A stretch of 64,000 nt of DNA from CAZWRV01 sp964636325 (GCA_964636325.1 CAZWRV010000029.1:1-64000), one strand, 5' to 3'; shown: positions 1 to 8,842, counted from the first letter of the stretch. The notes: a model not told the origin generated them from the letters alone. Numbers and translations: made by a program.

Positions 1-347
1 TTTTTTTTGACGAGCTTCCGCGATAGCGATCAATGCCGAGATTTCTAGACGGCTCCGACGAGCGTCGCCCTCCGTGTCGCGCCAGTAGGCGCGGAGGGTT
101 TTGCTTGTCAAAACCATTTTTTTTGACGAGCTTCCGCGATAGCGATCAATGCCGAGATTTCTAGACGGCTCCGACGAGCGTCGCCCTCCGCCTTGCGCCG
201 CGATCCGCGGAGGGTTTTGCTTGTCAAAACCATTTTTTTTGACGAGCTTCCGCGATAGCGATCAATGCCGAGATTTCTAGACGGCTCCGACGAGCGTCGC
301 CCTCCGTGTCGCGCCAGTAGGCGCGGAGGGTTTTGCTTGTCAAAACC
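1..347 (+). repeat. Three tandem 116-bp REP-like palindromic units
   Basis: Units start at 1, 117 and 233, an exact 116-bp period; the third ends in AAAACC at about 347. Each unit opens with a T8 run and TTTTGACGAGC and closes with GCTTGTCAAAA, a near-perfect inverted match. Inside are two hairpins: GACgGCTC-CGAC-GAGCGTC and a second one bounded by CCTCCG/CGGAGG. Units 1 and 3 are identical in the second hairpin (GCGCC-agta-GGCGC), while unit 2 has a different sequence that still pairs (CCGCG-atc-CGCGG). The array directly follows the 3' end of a RAYT gene, as REP/REPIN sequences often do. The first unit may continue left of the window. Confidence 0.85.
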
Positions 348-370
348 GAAGAAAAGATCTTGCTCTTTTC

Positions 371-862
371 TCAATCATGCCATTCAAGTTGGTTTATATG
401 TCCTTGATATGGCCATTCATCAGGATCGCGACATAAGCCCTGTCTCACGGGATTATATCTCACATAGTCCCATTTTGCCTGATATGAATCACTTTGCCTA
501 AGCTGCCTGTCCCATAAATCAACCTGCCATATAGGCTGTTCATCGGGACAAGGCCAGTTCCGTGAGATGAAGGACTTCCACTTTCGAACCCATGTTCTCA
601 AAGCAATCTGAGATAATCCATATGGAGCACAGAAAAGATGGATATGATCTGGCATAAGAACATAACGTCCGACAATCCATTCCCTATTGTCCATCCATGC
701 ATCAATAACTAGCCTATGAACTGAACTTCTAGCAAATATCTTCTTACGGTCTTTTGAGCAGGCGGTGACGAAAATGATAATGGCGAGATTTGGTTTTTCG
801 ATTGGAGCCAGATGAACCGGATGGGACCGTTGAATATGTTTTTCGTTATTTCCAGTGTTCAT
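371..862 (-). CDS. REP-associated tyrosine transposase (RAYT, IS200-like Y1 family)
   Basis: A 163-residue protein of the TnpA_IS200-like/RAYT family, single-strand DNA transposases that cut at palindromic ends through a covalent tyrosine link. Visible are the metal-binding HUH motif in MPDHIHLF (His73 and His75) and the C-terminal WDYVRYNPVRQGL motif with the candidate nucleophile Tyr133. Both catalytic elements look intact, so the enzyme could be active. I chose the ATG at 862 because GAGGGA lies 8 bases upstream; an in-frame ATG at 877 has no ribosome site. It is flanked by three 116-bp repeat units on its 3' side and a diverged copy on its 5' side, which is the usual setting of RAYT genes and argues that these repeats are its substrates. 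Confidence 0.85.
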   Translation of the reverse strand: MNTGNNEKHIQRSHPVHLAPIEKPNLAIIIFVTACSKDRKKIFARSSVHRLVIDAWMDNREWIVGRYVLMPDHIHLFCAPYGLSQIALRTWVRKWKSFISRNWPCPDEQPIWQVDLWDRQLRQSDSYQAKWDYVRYNPVRQGLCRDPDEWPYQGHINQLEWHD

Positions 863-882
863 TTTTATATCCCTCATATTGA

Positions 883-949
883 GGCGGCTCCGACGAGCGC
901 CGCCCTAAGCATTATGCCCGATGCGCGGAGGTTTTCGCCTGTCAAAACC
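883..949 (+). repeat. Diverged copy of the 116-bp REP-like unit
   Basis: The segment repeats the last two thirds of the tandem unit found at 1-347 in the same orientation: the CTCCGACGAGCG core, a GCGCGGAGG arm and the TGTCAAAACC end. Its first hairpin reads GGCgGCTC-CGAC-GAGCGCC, a G:C pair where the tandem units have A:T, so pairing is kept while sequence changes. It lies just upstream of the RAYT start, so the gene is bracketed by related repeats. Confidence 0.7.
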
Positions 950-963
950 GGCATGTCGAATCA

Positions 964-2766
964 TTACGCAAAACCGGCCTCCTCGAGCTTGATCCTGTGG
1001 GAGCTTGTGGAGGTGGCGATCATGTGGAGGTGTGCGAAGAGGCCGCCCTTCTCAAGCAGCCCCTTGTATGTCCCTTGTTCGATCACGCGGCCCTGGTCGA
1101 GGACGATTATCGAGTCGGCGTTCCTGATGGTGCTTAGGCGGTGCGCGATGACCACGACGGTGCGCCCGCTGCACAGCGACTGGAAGCCTTTCTGGACTAT
1201 CATTTCCGACTCTGGATCGAGCGCGGAGGTGGCCTCGTCGAGGATGATGATCTTGCTGGGGGTGAGCATGCACCTCGCGATCGCGAGCCGCTGGCGCTGT
1301 CCGCCGGAAAGCTGTGCGCCAGCCTCTCCGACCTGGTGGTTGATGCCGTCAGGAAAGTCCTTGACGAACTCCCAGGCGCAGGCCTTCTCAAGGACCTCGA
1401 TCAGCTCCGCGTCGGTCGCGTTCGGCCGGACATACCTGAGGTTAGCCGCGATGCTCGTGTCGAAGAGGTAGGGATCCTGGAGCACGACGCCGAAGAGCGC
1501 CCTGTACTGGCGCGGCGGAAGCTCCGTTATGTCCGTGCCGTCCAGCATGATGCGCCCCGACGACGGGTCGTAGAAGCGCAGGATCAGGTTGCCGACTGTA
1601 GTCTTCCCGCTGCCGCTGCGCCCGACAAGCGCCACCGTCTTCCCGGCCGGTATCTCGAACGTCGCATCCTTGATGACCGGCTTCTGATGGTATGCGAACG
1701 TGACGTCGCGGAACTCGATGCGGCCGTCGATCTTCTCCGGCATCCTCGCGCCGGGCTTCTCCACCACGGTGCTCTCCGTGTCGAGCACCGTGAAGAGCTG
1801 GTCGAACGCCGAACTGGCGTTCATGAACTGCCCGTAGAAGTTAGTTATCGACTGTATCATGCCGATCAGGGTTCCCTGGTAGCCCATGAAGGCCACAAGC
1901 GTGCCAAGCGGATGGTTTTCCTGCATGACCATCCACGCCCCGCCGACGATGACCACCGAGGTGATTATATAGCTCAGCCCTTCCGTGACGAAGCTCAGCT
2001 TCTGCGACTCGAGTATAGCGTCCATCCATTTCATCATCACCGGCCAGAGCTGGCGCCGGAACTCGTCCTGCACGCGCTCCTCCATCGCGAACGACTGTAT
2101 CGTCTTGTGCCCGCGCAGCTTGTCCATTATCAGGTTGACGATGTGCATCCCGGCCTCGTTCGACTCCTTGGTCTTCCGATATATCCTCCCAGAAAGCTTC
2201 TTCGCGGCGAAGACGTAGACGCACGCCCCCGCGAGTATTATGAGCGTCAGCTCCCAGCTGAGATAGAGGCAGAAGCAGAGGCTGAAGAGAAGGCCGGAGA
2301 CCTGGGCCACTATCTGCTGGAATATCATCTGCATGAAGCCCCCGAGCACGTTGATCGAGTTCCCGAACACCCGCTCGTAGATGAAACCCGACGGGAACTG
2401 GCTGTGGAAGCGCAGGCAGAGCTTCTGAAGGTGCGAGAAGCTCATCGTCCTCAGTTCAAACACGATTGACTGCTGGACCTTGTAGACCTGGTACGTCGCC
2501 AGGAACCACAGGAACATGCGCACGAACTGCGACGCAAGGAACAATCCGGCGGCGATCAATGCCAGCCTCATGCTCCCTTTCGGGATCGCCTCGTCGATAA
2601 TGTATTTCGGGAACAGCGGCATGAGCGCCACGGCCAGGCCGACCCCCGATATGAGGCACGCCGCAAGAACCCAGCGCCACGTGTGCGGCCGTATCAGCGG
2701 CCAGAAGCGAAGCGCTATCTCCTTGAAGCTGTAATGGTGGACATCCGATATCGAACTTATTTCCAT
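964..2766 (-). CDS. ABC exporter, fused permease and ATPase (MsbA-like)
   Basis: A 600-residue half transporter: about five to six membrane helices in residues 20-320, then a nucleotide-binding domain. The ATPase motifs are complete: Walker A GRSGSGKTT, signature LSGGQRQR, Walker B IIILDEATSALD and the switch histidine in IAHRLST. Such proteins work as homodimers or heterodimers in the inner membrane and export lipids, lipid A core, peptides or drugs. MsbA-type lipid export is the most natural guess for a Gram-negative cell, but substrate cannot be read from sequence. The gene stands alone, downstream of the RAYT region and convergent with nothing. No strong ribosome site precedes the ATG at 2766. 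Confidence 0.9.
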   Translation of the reverse strand: MEISSISDVHHYSFKEIALRFWPLIRPHTWRWVLAACLISGVGLAVALMPLFPKYIIDEAIPKGSMRLALIAAGLFLASQFVRMFLWFLATYQVYKVQQSIVFELRTMSFSHLQKLCLRFHSQFPSGFIYERVFGNSINVLGGFMQMIFQQIVAQVSGLLFSLCFCLYLSWELTLIILAGACVYVFAAKKLSGRIYRKTKESNEAGMHIVNLIMDKLRGHKTIQSFAMEERVQDEFRRQLWPVMMKWMDAILESQKLSFVTEGLSYIITSVVIVGGAWMVMQENHPLGTLVAFMGYQGTLIGMIQSITNFYGQFMNASSAFDQLFTVLDTESTVVEKPGARMPEKIDGRIEFRDVTFAYHQKPVIKDATFEIPAGKTVALVGRSGSGKTTVGNLILRFYDPSSGRIMLDGTDITELPPRQYRALFGVVLQDPYLFDTSIAANLRYVRPNATDAELIEVLEKACAWEFVKDFPDGINHQVGEAGAQLSGGQRQRLAIARCMLTPSKIIILDEATSALDPESEMIVQKGFQSLCSGRTVVVIAHRLSTIRNADSIIVLDQGRVIEQGTYKGLLEKGGLFAHLHMIATSTSSHRIKLEEAGFA

Positions 2767-2915
2767 ATGGGCTTTCTTCGACGGTCAGGCGGATATTATG
2801 TGCTGAAGAATTGTAGGGAACCGGCAAAAGCCGATAACTTATAACGTCCACCCGGCAGTTCAATTCCGATAACGGGGGCCGGCGCAGTCGCCGAAAGCGT
2901 CGCCGGTCACTCTCT

Positions 2916-4439
2916 TCATGGATGTTCGACTCCGGCAGGGGCTTCCATCTTGGGGTTGTAACCGGGAATCGTTTTGAGCCTTGCGCCGGGAGTCTGGTTA
3001 TACTGGCCGGCCTTGAAATGCCGGGAGTTTTCCGGCAGTTGGAGTAGATCGCCTTCGAGGGCGGGGGAGTCGACGATGTCGCTGGCGAAGGCCTTGTTCT
3101 TTTCAGTGAATGCCTGCCATCCTTCGGCTCTGACTGTTTCGTCGCCGACGGAGATTTCGCCCAGCCCGAGTATGGAATATGAGATAGAGAGCTTGCCTCC
3201 TTTTCCGGCCGAGGTGAGACGGCCGCCGCAGTTCTGGAGTATCGAGCTTATGATCTCCAGGGACGAGGATGCGGTGGCTCCGTCCTTGAATCCGGAAACA
3301 GTACAATGGATCATTCGGCCGTTCTCAAGGGATAATGCGGTGCCGGCTTCAGTGTCTCCGGACCCCTTGAATAGGCAGTGCTCGAACTCGGCTCTGGCAC
3401 CGGAGCCTGCCTGGACCTGGGAGGGGCCGCGCTTCCCGACATCCGCGTTGCCGTAGAAGACGCAGTTGAGGAACTTGTGGGCGTGGCCCTGGAGGAGGGC
3501 ACCGGTGACCAGGTTGTCGCGGATTATGCAGTTGCGGTAGACCGTGATGGAGCGCATGACGTCTGCGATCCCGCATCCTCCGTTCCGTTCGAAGAGGCCG
3601 CCGTCGATGACGGTGGTGCTGAACCCGTGGAAGCTTATGCCCTGGTCGCAGTTGTAACTGCCCTCGATATTCTCGAGGACGACTCCGATCCCCCAGAACC
3701 CCGCGAAACCGTCGTCCTGACTGTAGATCGAGCGCAAATTGCGCAGCACCACATAGTCGCTGTCGATGAAGACACCTTCGTTCAGAGGGAGCTCGATCTT
3801 CAGGTCAGCCAGCTTCTTTCCTTCCGGAAGGCGGAAGTGGAGCCGCCGCTTGCCCTGTGTCTCGTAGAAGAATCCGCCGGGCTGGATTGCTTCAAGTGTC
3901 TGCACGTGGGGCGCCGGCTTGCCGTCGACGAAAAATATTTCCGGCGCCTGCTTTTCGGCGAACCAGCCCTGGTGCTGGTAGTGGCCGAGCCAGTTGCTGT
4001 TCGGCATCGGACCGGGCTTGCCGTCCTCCTTGGTGTTCTCGAACCAATAGATGTCATCCTTGAGCAGAGTCCATTTTTCCGCAGGCGCATGGACGAGGCC
4101 GCTGACCGTCGCCCCGTTGCCTTCGATGATGAAAGGCTGTGAAGCAGTGCCGCGGCATCTGCCGTTCACGCATACCCGCTCACGGTAGTCTTGGCCGGTG
4201 TTGGCGATGATGATGCGGCTGCTCGGCGAAGCCTTCTTCAGCGCGCCCGTGATGCTTTTCGCAGGCCCGGACTTCCCGTCGCCGGCAGGTTCCGGGACAA
4301 GCCCGTCCCAGCCGTCGTCGCCGGTCAGGTTGTTCACGTAGATTGTCGCCGATTTCGAAACGTTTTCCGCGCCTGGCATCGAGCCGGCCGCGGCAACAGA
4401 GCATGATGCCGTCAAGAGAAGAAGAGATTTCCTTAACAT
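2916..4439 (-). CDS. Secreted right-handed parallel beta-helix protein
   Basis: A 507-residue exported protein. The N-terminus MLRKSLLLLTASCSVAAAG is a signal peptide. The following TIYVNNLTGDDGWDGL, GPAKSITGALKKA and RIIIANTGQDYRERV segments match the DUF1565/pectate-lyase-like start of right-handed beta-helix proteins, and residues 200-430 contain repeated short strands (for example NCVFYGNADVG) typical of the coils. Relatives bind or cleave polysaccharides, but no catalytic set can be assigned here. The start at 4439 is preceded by GGGAGGACAA; an upstream in-frame start at 4493 would mask the signal peptide. It is divergent from the UroD-like gene, sharing the 110-bp space 4440-4549. Confidence 0.75.
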   Translation of the reverse strand: MLRKSLLLLTASCSVAAAGSMPGAENVSKSATIYVNNLTGDDGWDGLVPEPAGDGKSGPAKSITGALKKASPSSRIIIANTGQDYRERVCVNGRCRGTASQPFIIEGNGATVSGLVHAPAEKWTLLKDDIYWFENTKEDGKPGPMPNSNWLGHYQHQGWFAEKQAPEIFFVDGKPAPHVQTLEAIQPGGFFYETQGKRRLHFRLPEGKKLADLKIELPLNEGVFIDSDYVVLRNLRSIYSQDDGFAGFWGIGVVLENIEGSYNCDQGISFHGFSTTVIDGGLFERNGGCGIADVMRSITVYRNCIIRDNLVTGALLQGHAHKFLNCVFYGNADVGKRGPSQVQAGSGARAEFEHCLFKGSGDTEAGTALSLENGRMIHCTVSGFKDGATASSSLEIISSILQNCGGRLTSAGKGGKLSISYSILGLGEISVGDETVRAEGWQAFTEKNKAFASDIVDSPALEGDLLQLPENSRHFKAGQYNQTPGARLKTIPGYNPKMEAPAGVEHP

Positions 4440-4549
4440 TTGTCCTCCCTGAGGTAACTGGGGATCTCCCCATTTGAAGTGCCGTGAACGCAATATATTT
4501 TATGCGGACCGTTTCTAACAAGCAGGGCTAATATAAGGTTCAACTGCGC

Positions 4550-5671
4550 ATGCGCAAGGAAATAAAGGACAGGGGCTACAAGGTTTTCACCTATCAGAAG
4601 ACGGACCGGGTTCCGGACATCGAGTTCGGCTACTGGCCGCAGACGATCAGGCGCTGGCTCCGCGAGGGGATGCCGATCGAGCTGACCAAGGAGGAGCAGA
4701 ACCAGTGCTTCCTCGGCAAGCTGGACCGATTCTTCGGCTTCGACGAGGGCGACTGCGTCGGCGTCTGGGCGAAATGCCAGATGAATCCGGTCTTCGAGGA
4801 GAAGATACTCGAGCGCAAGGGCGAAAGCGTCATCCTCCACGACTCCGGCGGCGGAATCGCCGAACGCTACCAGGCCGACTCCGACGAAAGCTCCATCCCG
4901 CACTACATCAAGTTCCCCGTCGAAAATCCGGACGACTGGAAAAGGATGAAGGAGCGTTTCAGGATAGACGATCCGATCAGAGCGCGTTCCGAAAAGGAGA
5001 TCGTTGACCTGCGGAAGGGCGTCGAGGAAGGCAAGTGCGTCACCGTCGGTTTCTGCGGCTTCTACGGCCAGCTCCGCAATTGGATGGGCATGGAAAACCT
5101 TTCGATGGCGTTCTACGACTATCCTGAGATGGTGCACGACATGGTCGAGCACTGGGCCGAGCTCTGCGCCAGCCAGCTCGAATCGCTCCCGCAGGACATC
5201 CCGATAGACTACGTCTCCTGGTGGGAGGACATGGCCTGCAAGAACGGTCCGCTATGCGGCCCCGAAATATTCCGCGAATTCCTCCAGCCCGGCTATCACA
5301 GGGTCATGCAGATAGCCAAGAAGCGCGGTTGCATGCTCTCCATCGTGGACTGCGACGGCAATCCGCACGACATCGTCGCGAACTGGATGGAGGAGGGCGT
5401 CAACATCATGTTTCCGCTCGAAGTCGCAGCGGGCTGCGATCCTTTCGCTTGGCGCAAGGAGTTCGGCATGGAACTGCGCATGCGCGGCGCAATCGGCAAG
5501 GTTCCGCTCGTCGAAGGCGGCAAGGCGATAGACAGGGAGCTGGAACGCATCAAGCCGCTCTTGGAACAGGGCGGCTTCATCCCGCATCTCGACCACCTCG
5601 TCCCTCCGGACATCCCATACAAGAACTACTGCGAATACCTCGAAAAGAAGCGCAGGCTTATCGGGAAGTGA
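4550..5671 (+). CDS. UroD-like (uroporphyrinogen decarboxylase family) protein
   Basis: A 373-residue member of the UroD superfamily, judged from the overall pattern (YPEMVHDMVEHWAEL, SWWEDMACKNGPLCGPEIFREFLQPGYHRVMQIAKKRG, MRGAIGKVPLVEGG, GGFIPHLDHLVPPDIPYKNYCEYL). It lacks the RQAGRYMPEY signature of true HemE, so it probably belongs to the large methyltransferase-like branch (MtaA/CmuA relatives) that moves methyl groups to or from corrinoid proteins. The terminal HLDHLVPPDIPYKNY segment is typical of that branch. Substrate is unknown. It is a single gene, divergent from the beta-helix gene, with the histidine-kinase-like gene converging 18 bp downstream. Confidence 0.75.
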   Translation: MRKEIKDRGYKVFTYQKTDRVPDIEFGYWPQTIRRWLREGMPIELTKEEQNQCFLGKLDRFFGFDEGDCVGVWAKCQMNPVFEEKILERKGESVILHDSGGGIAERYQADSDESSIPHYIKFPVENPDDWKRMKERFRIDDPIRARSEKEIVDLRKGVEEGKCVTVGFCGFYGQLRNWMGMENLSMAFYDYPEMVHDMVEHWAELCASQLESLPQDIPIDYVSWWEDMACKNGPLCGPEIFREFLQPGYHRVMQIAKKRGCMLSIVDCDGNPHDIVANWMEEGVNIMFPLEVAAGCDPFAWRKEFGMELRMRGAIGKVPLVEGGKAIDRELERIKPLLEQGGFIPHLDHLVPPDIPYKNYCEYLEKKRRLIGK

Positions 5672-5672
5672 A

Positions 5673-5689
5673 CCGGCATGAAAAGCCGG
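5673..5689. terminator. Short hairpin between convergent genes
   Basis: CCGGC at 5673-5677 pairs with GCCGG at 5685-5689 around a 7-base loop, exactly between two convergent stop codons. There is no T run on either side, so a bidirectional terminator role is only a guess. Confidence 0.3.
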
Positions 5690-7738
5690 CTACTTCGCCC
5701 CTTCGCCCTTTGAGATGTTCTTGAGATGGTATTCGATTATCTTGGCATCCAGAAGGTTCGCGGGTATTGGCTTGGGAAGGTAGTCGTCCATGCCTGCGGC
5801 AAGGCATTTTTCCCGGTCACCTTCCATGACGTAGCCGGTGGTGGCGATTATCGGTATCCGCGTCTTCCCTGCGGCCTCCTCGGCATCCCGGATCTTCCTG
5901 GCCACGGTGAAGCCGTCCATCAATGGCATTTCGCAGTCGAGAAGTATGATTTCGTAGTTGTTCATGCTGTATTTCTCGAAAGCTTCCACGCCGTTTCTGA
6001 CCGCGTCTACGGCCGTATATCCCAGCTTGTTGAGCGTCTTGGTGACGATGTTCCTGTTTATGACATCGTCCTCCGCAAGAAGTATCCGTATGGTGGCCTT
6101 GTCGAGTCTAGGGGAAACCTTTTGCGCTTCGGCCTCGGAGGTCTTCGGCTCGGCCTTTACCTCAGCATGCAGGGGAAGCTTCAACACTATCCTGAAGGAG
6201 CTTGCTCCGGACGGCTCTATCTCCAAGCTGCCGCCGATGCCCTCCGCGAGTATTTTGCATACGGAGAGGCAGAGGCTGACCGAGGCGTAATGCCTGTCGG
6301 GATGGGGGAACTTCATAAGCAGATGTATGTCGTTGGGATTGTATCCTGTTAGGATGTCGCCCACCTTGACGGCCATCCTTATGTCGTCCCCGTCCGGACC
6401 ATCTGAATTATCGCGTACTGCGTCCACGGTAATTAGGGACGAGGCGGCGGTTGAGTTGACCGCGCTTTCGAAGAGGTTGGCGACGATCTGCCTTACGGTC
6501 TTGTAGTCGCCGGACACAGTGTCCGGCAGCTTGTTCGAGACTGTAGTCTTGAAGCTGTGCTCCTTGTCTTCGGCGTGGTGGGCATACTGCTTTTCAGCGT
6601 CGGAGAAGAGCTCCTTGAGGGAGAAGTTTATTTTCGCCGCTTCCTTGCCCGTCTTCTTCTCCGTTTCGGACAGCCTTATGTTCTCGATCACGCCGCCGAG
6701 CGACTTCATCGAAAGCTCAAGGGCCCTGACGTATCCCGCCTGCTCCGCGGAGAGCTTCGTGTCCTTCATGAGCGAGACAATTCCCGTTAGCTCGCTCAGG
6801 TTCTCCGCCGTGATCCTGCTCACCATGGAAAGCATCCCCTTCTTCTGCTGGTGGCGCAGCTCGGACTGCATCGCGAGATCCTTCACCTTGGACAGCAGGG
6901 ACTTGATCTCCTTGGTCATGGTGGATGCTGCGTTGGCGATTATGTTCAGCTCCTTGAACTTGATTTTCCCGCAGTCCAGTTCGACATCCTGCTTGGACGA
7001 TGAGTCAAGGTAGTCTACTATCAGGGCGAGCTCGTCCCTTATCCTGGCGTTGATGCCGAAGGAGAACCTCAGCGCAATGACAGTCACTGCCGCCGCGAAA
7101 ATCAGGATTGTGAAGAGCTCGAGTATCAGGTCGGTCTTGAGCCTGCTCATGTATACGGCGGCAAGCCTCTCGGTCCTGGTGACGTTCACGACCCCGCCCA
7201 CGAAATATTTCGAGCCGTATGCGTTCCTCTCTATCATGTAGAGGGAATATTTCTGGGGCAGATCCCTCCCCGAGAAGGTGTAGATGAAGCTCCGCTCGGC
7301 GTTGCCGGTGGGGCCGGTGTCAGAGCACGCCTCGAAGAAGGGCCGGTTGCCGCTGTCGTCCCTGAAGTTGAACACCGACTGGCCGGTCTCAATCTCGAGC
7401 TCGGTGATCTTCCGGGAGAAGAGGATGCCCTTGTCGTCGATGATGAAAAGTTCAACGACCGAGCTTTCGTCGACTATGGTCCGGCGGAAGTCCTCGAAGG
7501 CGCCCAGGGGATCGCTCCTCTTTTCGACCCTCATGTAATAATCGAAGAGGGCGGACGAGTTGTTAAGGATCGTCTTCAGTATTCTGTCGGAAGACCTGAA
7601 GGAGTTTGCCTCCAGGAACGCCTTCTTGCTCTTGAACTCGAAGTATCGGTCGTAGACGAAGAACGCCATGAAAGATATGCTCAGAAGCAGAATTGTCACC
7701 AGCCAGCTTGTAAGGTTTACCTTCGAAATACTTTTCAC
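5690..7738 (-). CDS. Hybrid histidine-kinase-like protein with degenerate kinase core and intact receiver domain
   Basis: A 682-residue membrane protein: TM helix at about 11-30, periplasmic sensor region to about 203, second TM at 204-225, linker, a HisKA/HATPase-like region (about 295-525) and a receiver domain (about 551-675). The receiver keeps Glu556/Asp557, phospho-acceptor Asp601 (DCEMPLMDG), Thr634 and Lys656. The kinase part lacks its hallmarks: the H-box histidine position reads Arg308 (SMVSRITAEN), the N-box reads NLFESAVNST with Ser425 where the metal-binding Asn should be, and no DxGxG or GxGLG loop is visible. It probably cannot phosphorylate itself and may take phosphate from another kinase. 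GTG start with TAGGAG 6 bases upstream. Confidence 0.8.
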   Translation of the reverse strand: MKSISKVNLTSWLVTILLLSISFMAFFVYDRYFEFKSKKAFLEANSFRSSDRILKTILNNSSALFDYYMRVEKRSDPLGAFEDFRRTIVDESSVVELFIIDDKGILFSRKITELEIETGQSVFNFRDDSGNRPFFEACSDTGPTGNAERSFIYTFSGRDLPQKYSLYMIERNAYGSKYFVGGVVNVTRTERLAAVYMSRLKTDLILELFTILIFAAAVTVIALRFSFGINARIRDELALIVDYLDSSSKQDVELDCGKIKFKELNIIANAASTMTKEIKSLLSKVKDLAMQSELRHQQKKGMLSMVSRITAENLSELTGIVSLMKDTKLSAEQAGYVRALELSMKSLGGVIENIRLSETEKKTGKEAAKINFSLKELFSDAEKQYAHHAEDKEHSFKTTVSNKLPDTVSGDYKTVRQIVANLFESAVNSTAASSLITVDAVRDNSDGPDGDDIRMAVKVGDILTGYNPNDIHLLMKFPHPDRHYASVSLCLSVCKILAEGIGGSLEIEPSGASSFRIVLKLPLHAEVKAEPKTSEAEAQKVSPRLDKATIRILLAEDDVINRNIVTKTLNKLGYTAVDAVRNGVEAFEKYSMNNYEIILLDCEMPLMDGFTVARKIRDAEEAAGKTRIPIIATTGYVMEGDREKCLAAGMDDYLPKPIPANLLDAKIIEYHLKNISKGEGAK

Positions 7739-7769
7739 TTATTCTCCTATGCCGTTTTCTTATACGAAG

Positions 7770-8441
7770 TCATTTGTATACTGGAATGAGGTTGTCTTCC
7801 TTGACTTCCGGCTTCCATTCAACATGGAAGTCCGCGAAAAGGTGGTTTGCGCCGTTGTGGTGCCTCTCGTCAAGGATGTTCTTGTAGAAGTCGGGATTGT
7901 TCTGCCAGCGCCCCTGGTGGCTGATCAGCTTGGACGCGTCGAAGAGAACGACTAGCTTCTCCGGATACTTGAGCTTATGGGTGGGGACTTTCTCCGTGTA
8001 GAGAAGAAGGTTGTATGAATATGATATCGGGAAATCCTCGAAGAGGACAAGCGTGTCGTCCCAGAACGTGGCGAGGGTCGGGTTTTCGTCGGCCGGGCAT
8101 GTGTAGACGTTGTGCAGGGACGGGACGATGAATCCGCCGCTGCCCTCTATGGTCCCCTTCTTCACCTGGCCCGGAGGCGGCTTTACGAAAATGATCCAGT
8201 TCCCGCTCTTGCCGGGGGAGAACATGTATAGATACGGCGGCCAGGCGCCGTCGTTGCTGTCGATGTATTCGTTGAAGGCGAGGGAAAGCTGCTTCAAATT
8301 GTTGATGCACAACGTCTTATATGCATACTGCTTCATCTTGGAAAGCGCCGGCAGCAGCAGCCCGATCAGGACGAAGATCACCGCTATCGTGACGAGCAGC
8401 TCGATCAAGGTGTATCTGAAGCTGTGCCGATCGGAGCCCAT
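7770..8441 (-). CDS. Pseudopilin-like protein with prepilin cleavage/methylation N-terminus
   Basis: A 223-residue protein with the N-terminal prepilin helix FRYTLIELLVTIAVIFVLIGLLLPAL, cut by prepilin peptidase before a Phe-like residue in standard family members, followed by KTLCINNLKQLSLAFNEYI, a pattern typical of the many DUF1559/H-X9-DG proteins in Lentisphaerota and Planctomycetota. The C-terminal motif is altered: RHHNGANHLFADFHVEW has DF where the family usually has DG. These proteins are thought to be minor pilins or secretion pseudopilins; the individual role is unknown. It lies 31 bp upstream of the kinase-like gene on the same strand, so the two could be cotranscribed. Confidence 0.8.
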   Translation of the reverse strand: MGSDRHSFRYTLIELLVTIAVIFVLIGLLLPALSKMKQYAYKTLCINNLKQLSLAFNEYIDSNDGAWPPYLYMFSPGKSGNWIIFVKPPPGQVKKGTIEGSGGFIVPSLHNVYTCPADENPTLATFWDDTLVLFEDFPISYSYNLLLYTEKVPTHKLKYPEKLVVLFDASKLISHQGRWQNNPDFYKNILDERHHNGANHLFADFHVEWKPEVKEDNLIPVYK

Positions 8442-8605
8442 GATACCCCTGCGCGATAATATGGATTTGCAGCGTTATATTAAACTTGGGAAATTAGCAT
8501 GTTTCGAGCCAAAGTCACTATTGTTTGGCAGTTCTCAACATGACTTTCACATGTTTTCAGCGTTTTCTAAAATTCAGACAACCTGAACCAAGGTGGATAT
8601 TCAAT

Positions 8606-8842
8606 TCAGGAATTGTCACTCCCGCTCCCGCGGCCTTTTTGCAGTTCCGCGAGGATCTTGTCGAGCTTCTCCTCGTTGCGGGCCGCAGTCATGCTGTTCC
8701 TATATGACGAGATCAATATTTTAACGGAGACAAGGAAGACGCCGGCTTCAAGGAAGATGTCTTGGGTTATTCCTTTTGTGAACAGGGCGGCGATGAAGAG
8801 CACGAGCGTGATCAGCGCGACGAAAAATGTTCCTCTGTCCAT
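8606..8842 (-). CDS. Small two-helix membrane protein, function unknown
   Basis: A 78-residue protein with two hydrophobic stretches (FFVALITLVLFIAALF and IFLEAGVFLVSVKILI) and a charged, Lys/Glu-rich C-terminal tail that could form a short coiled coil. A G-rich site (GGGGGT) precedes the ATG at 8842. I do not recognise a family. The codon pattern and the clean two-helix topology make it plausible as a real gene, but it is short and unsupported by context. Confidence 0.5.
   Translation of the reverse strand: MDRGTFFVALITLVLFIAALFTKGITQDIFLEAGVFLVSVKILISSYRNSMTAARNEEKLDKILAELQKGRGSGSDNS

Noticed and set aside
1..347. CRISPR-like array suggested by the 116-bp period
   Set aside because: The units are near-identical along their whole length with no unique spacers between short repeats, and they pair with a RAYT gene; no cas genes are present.
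1141..2469. Long open frame antisense to the ABC exporter (442 codons)
   Set aside because: It mirrors a GC-rich gene and the product has no domain; the opposite strand carries all ABC motifs.
3378..4142. Open frame antisense to the beta-helix gene
   Set aside because: Shadow of the real coding strand, low-complexity Val/Glu/Asp product without a ribosome site.
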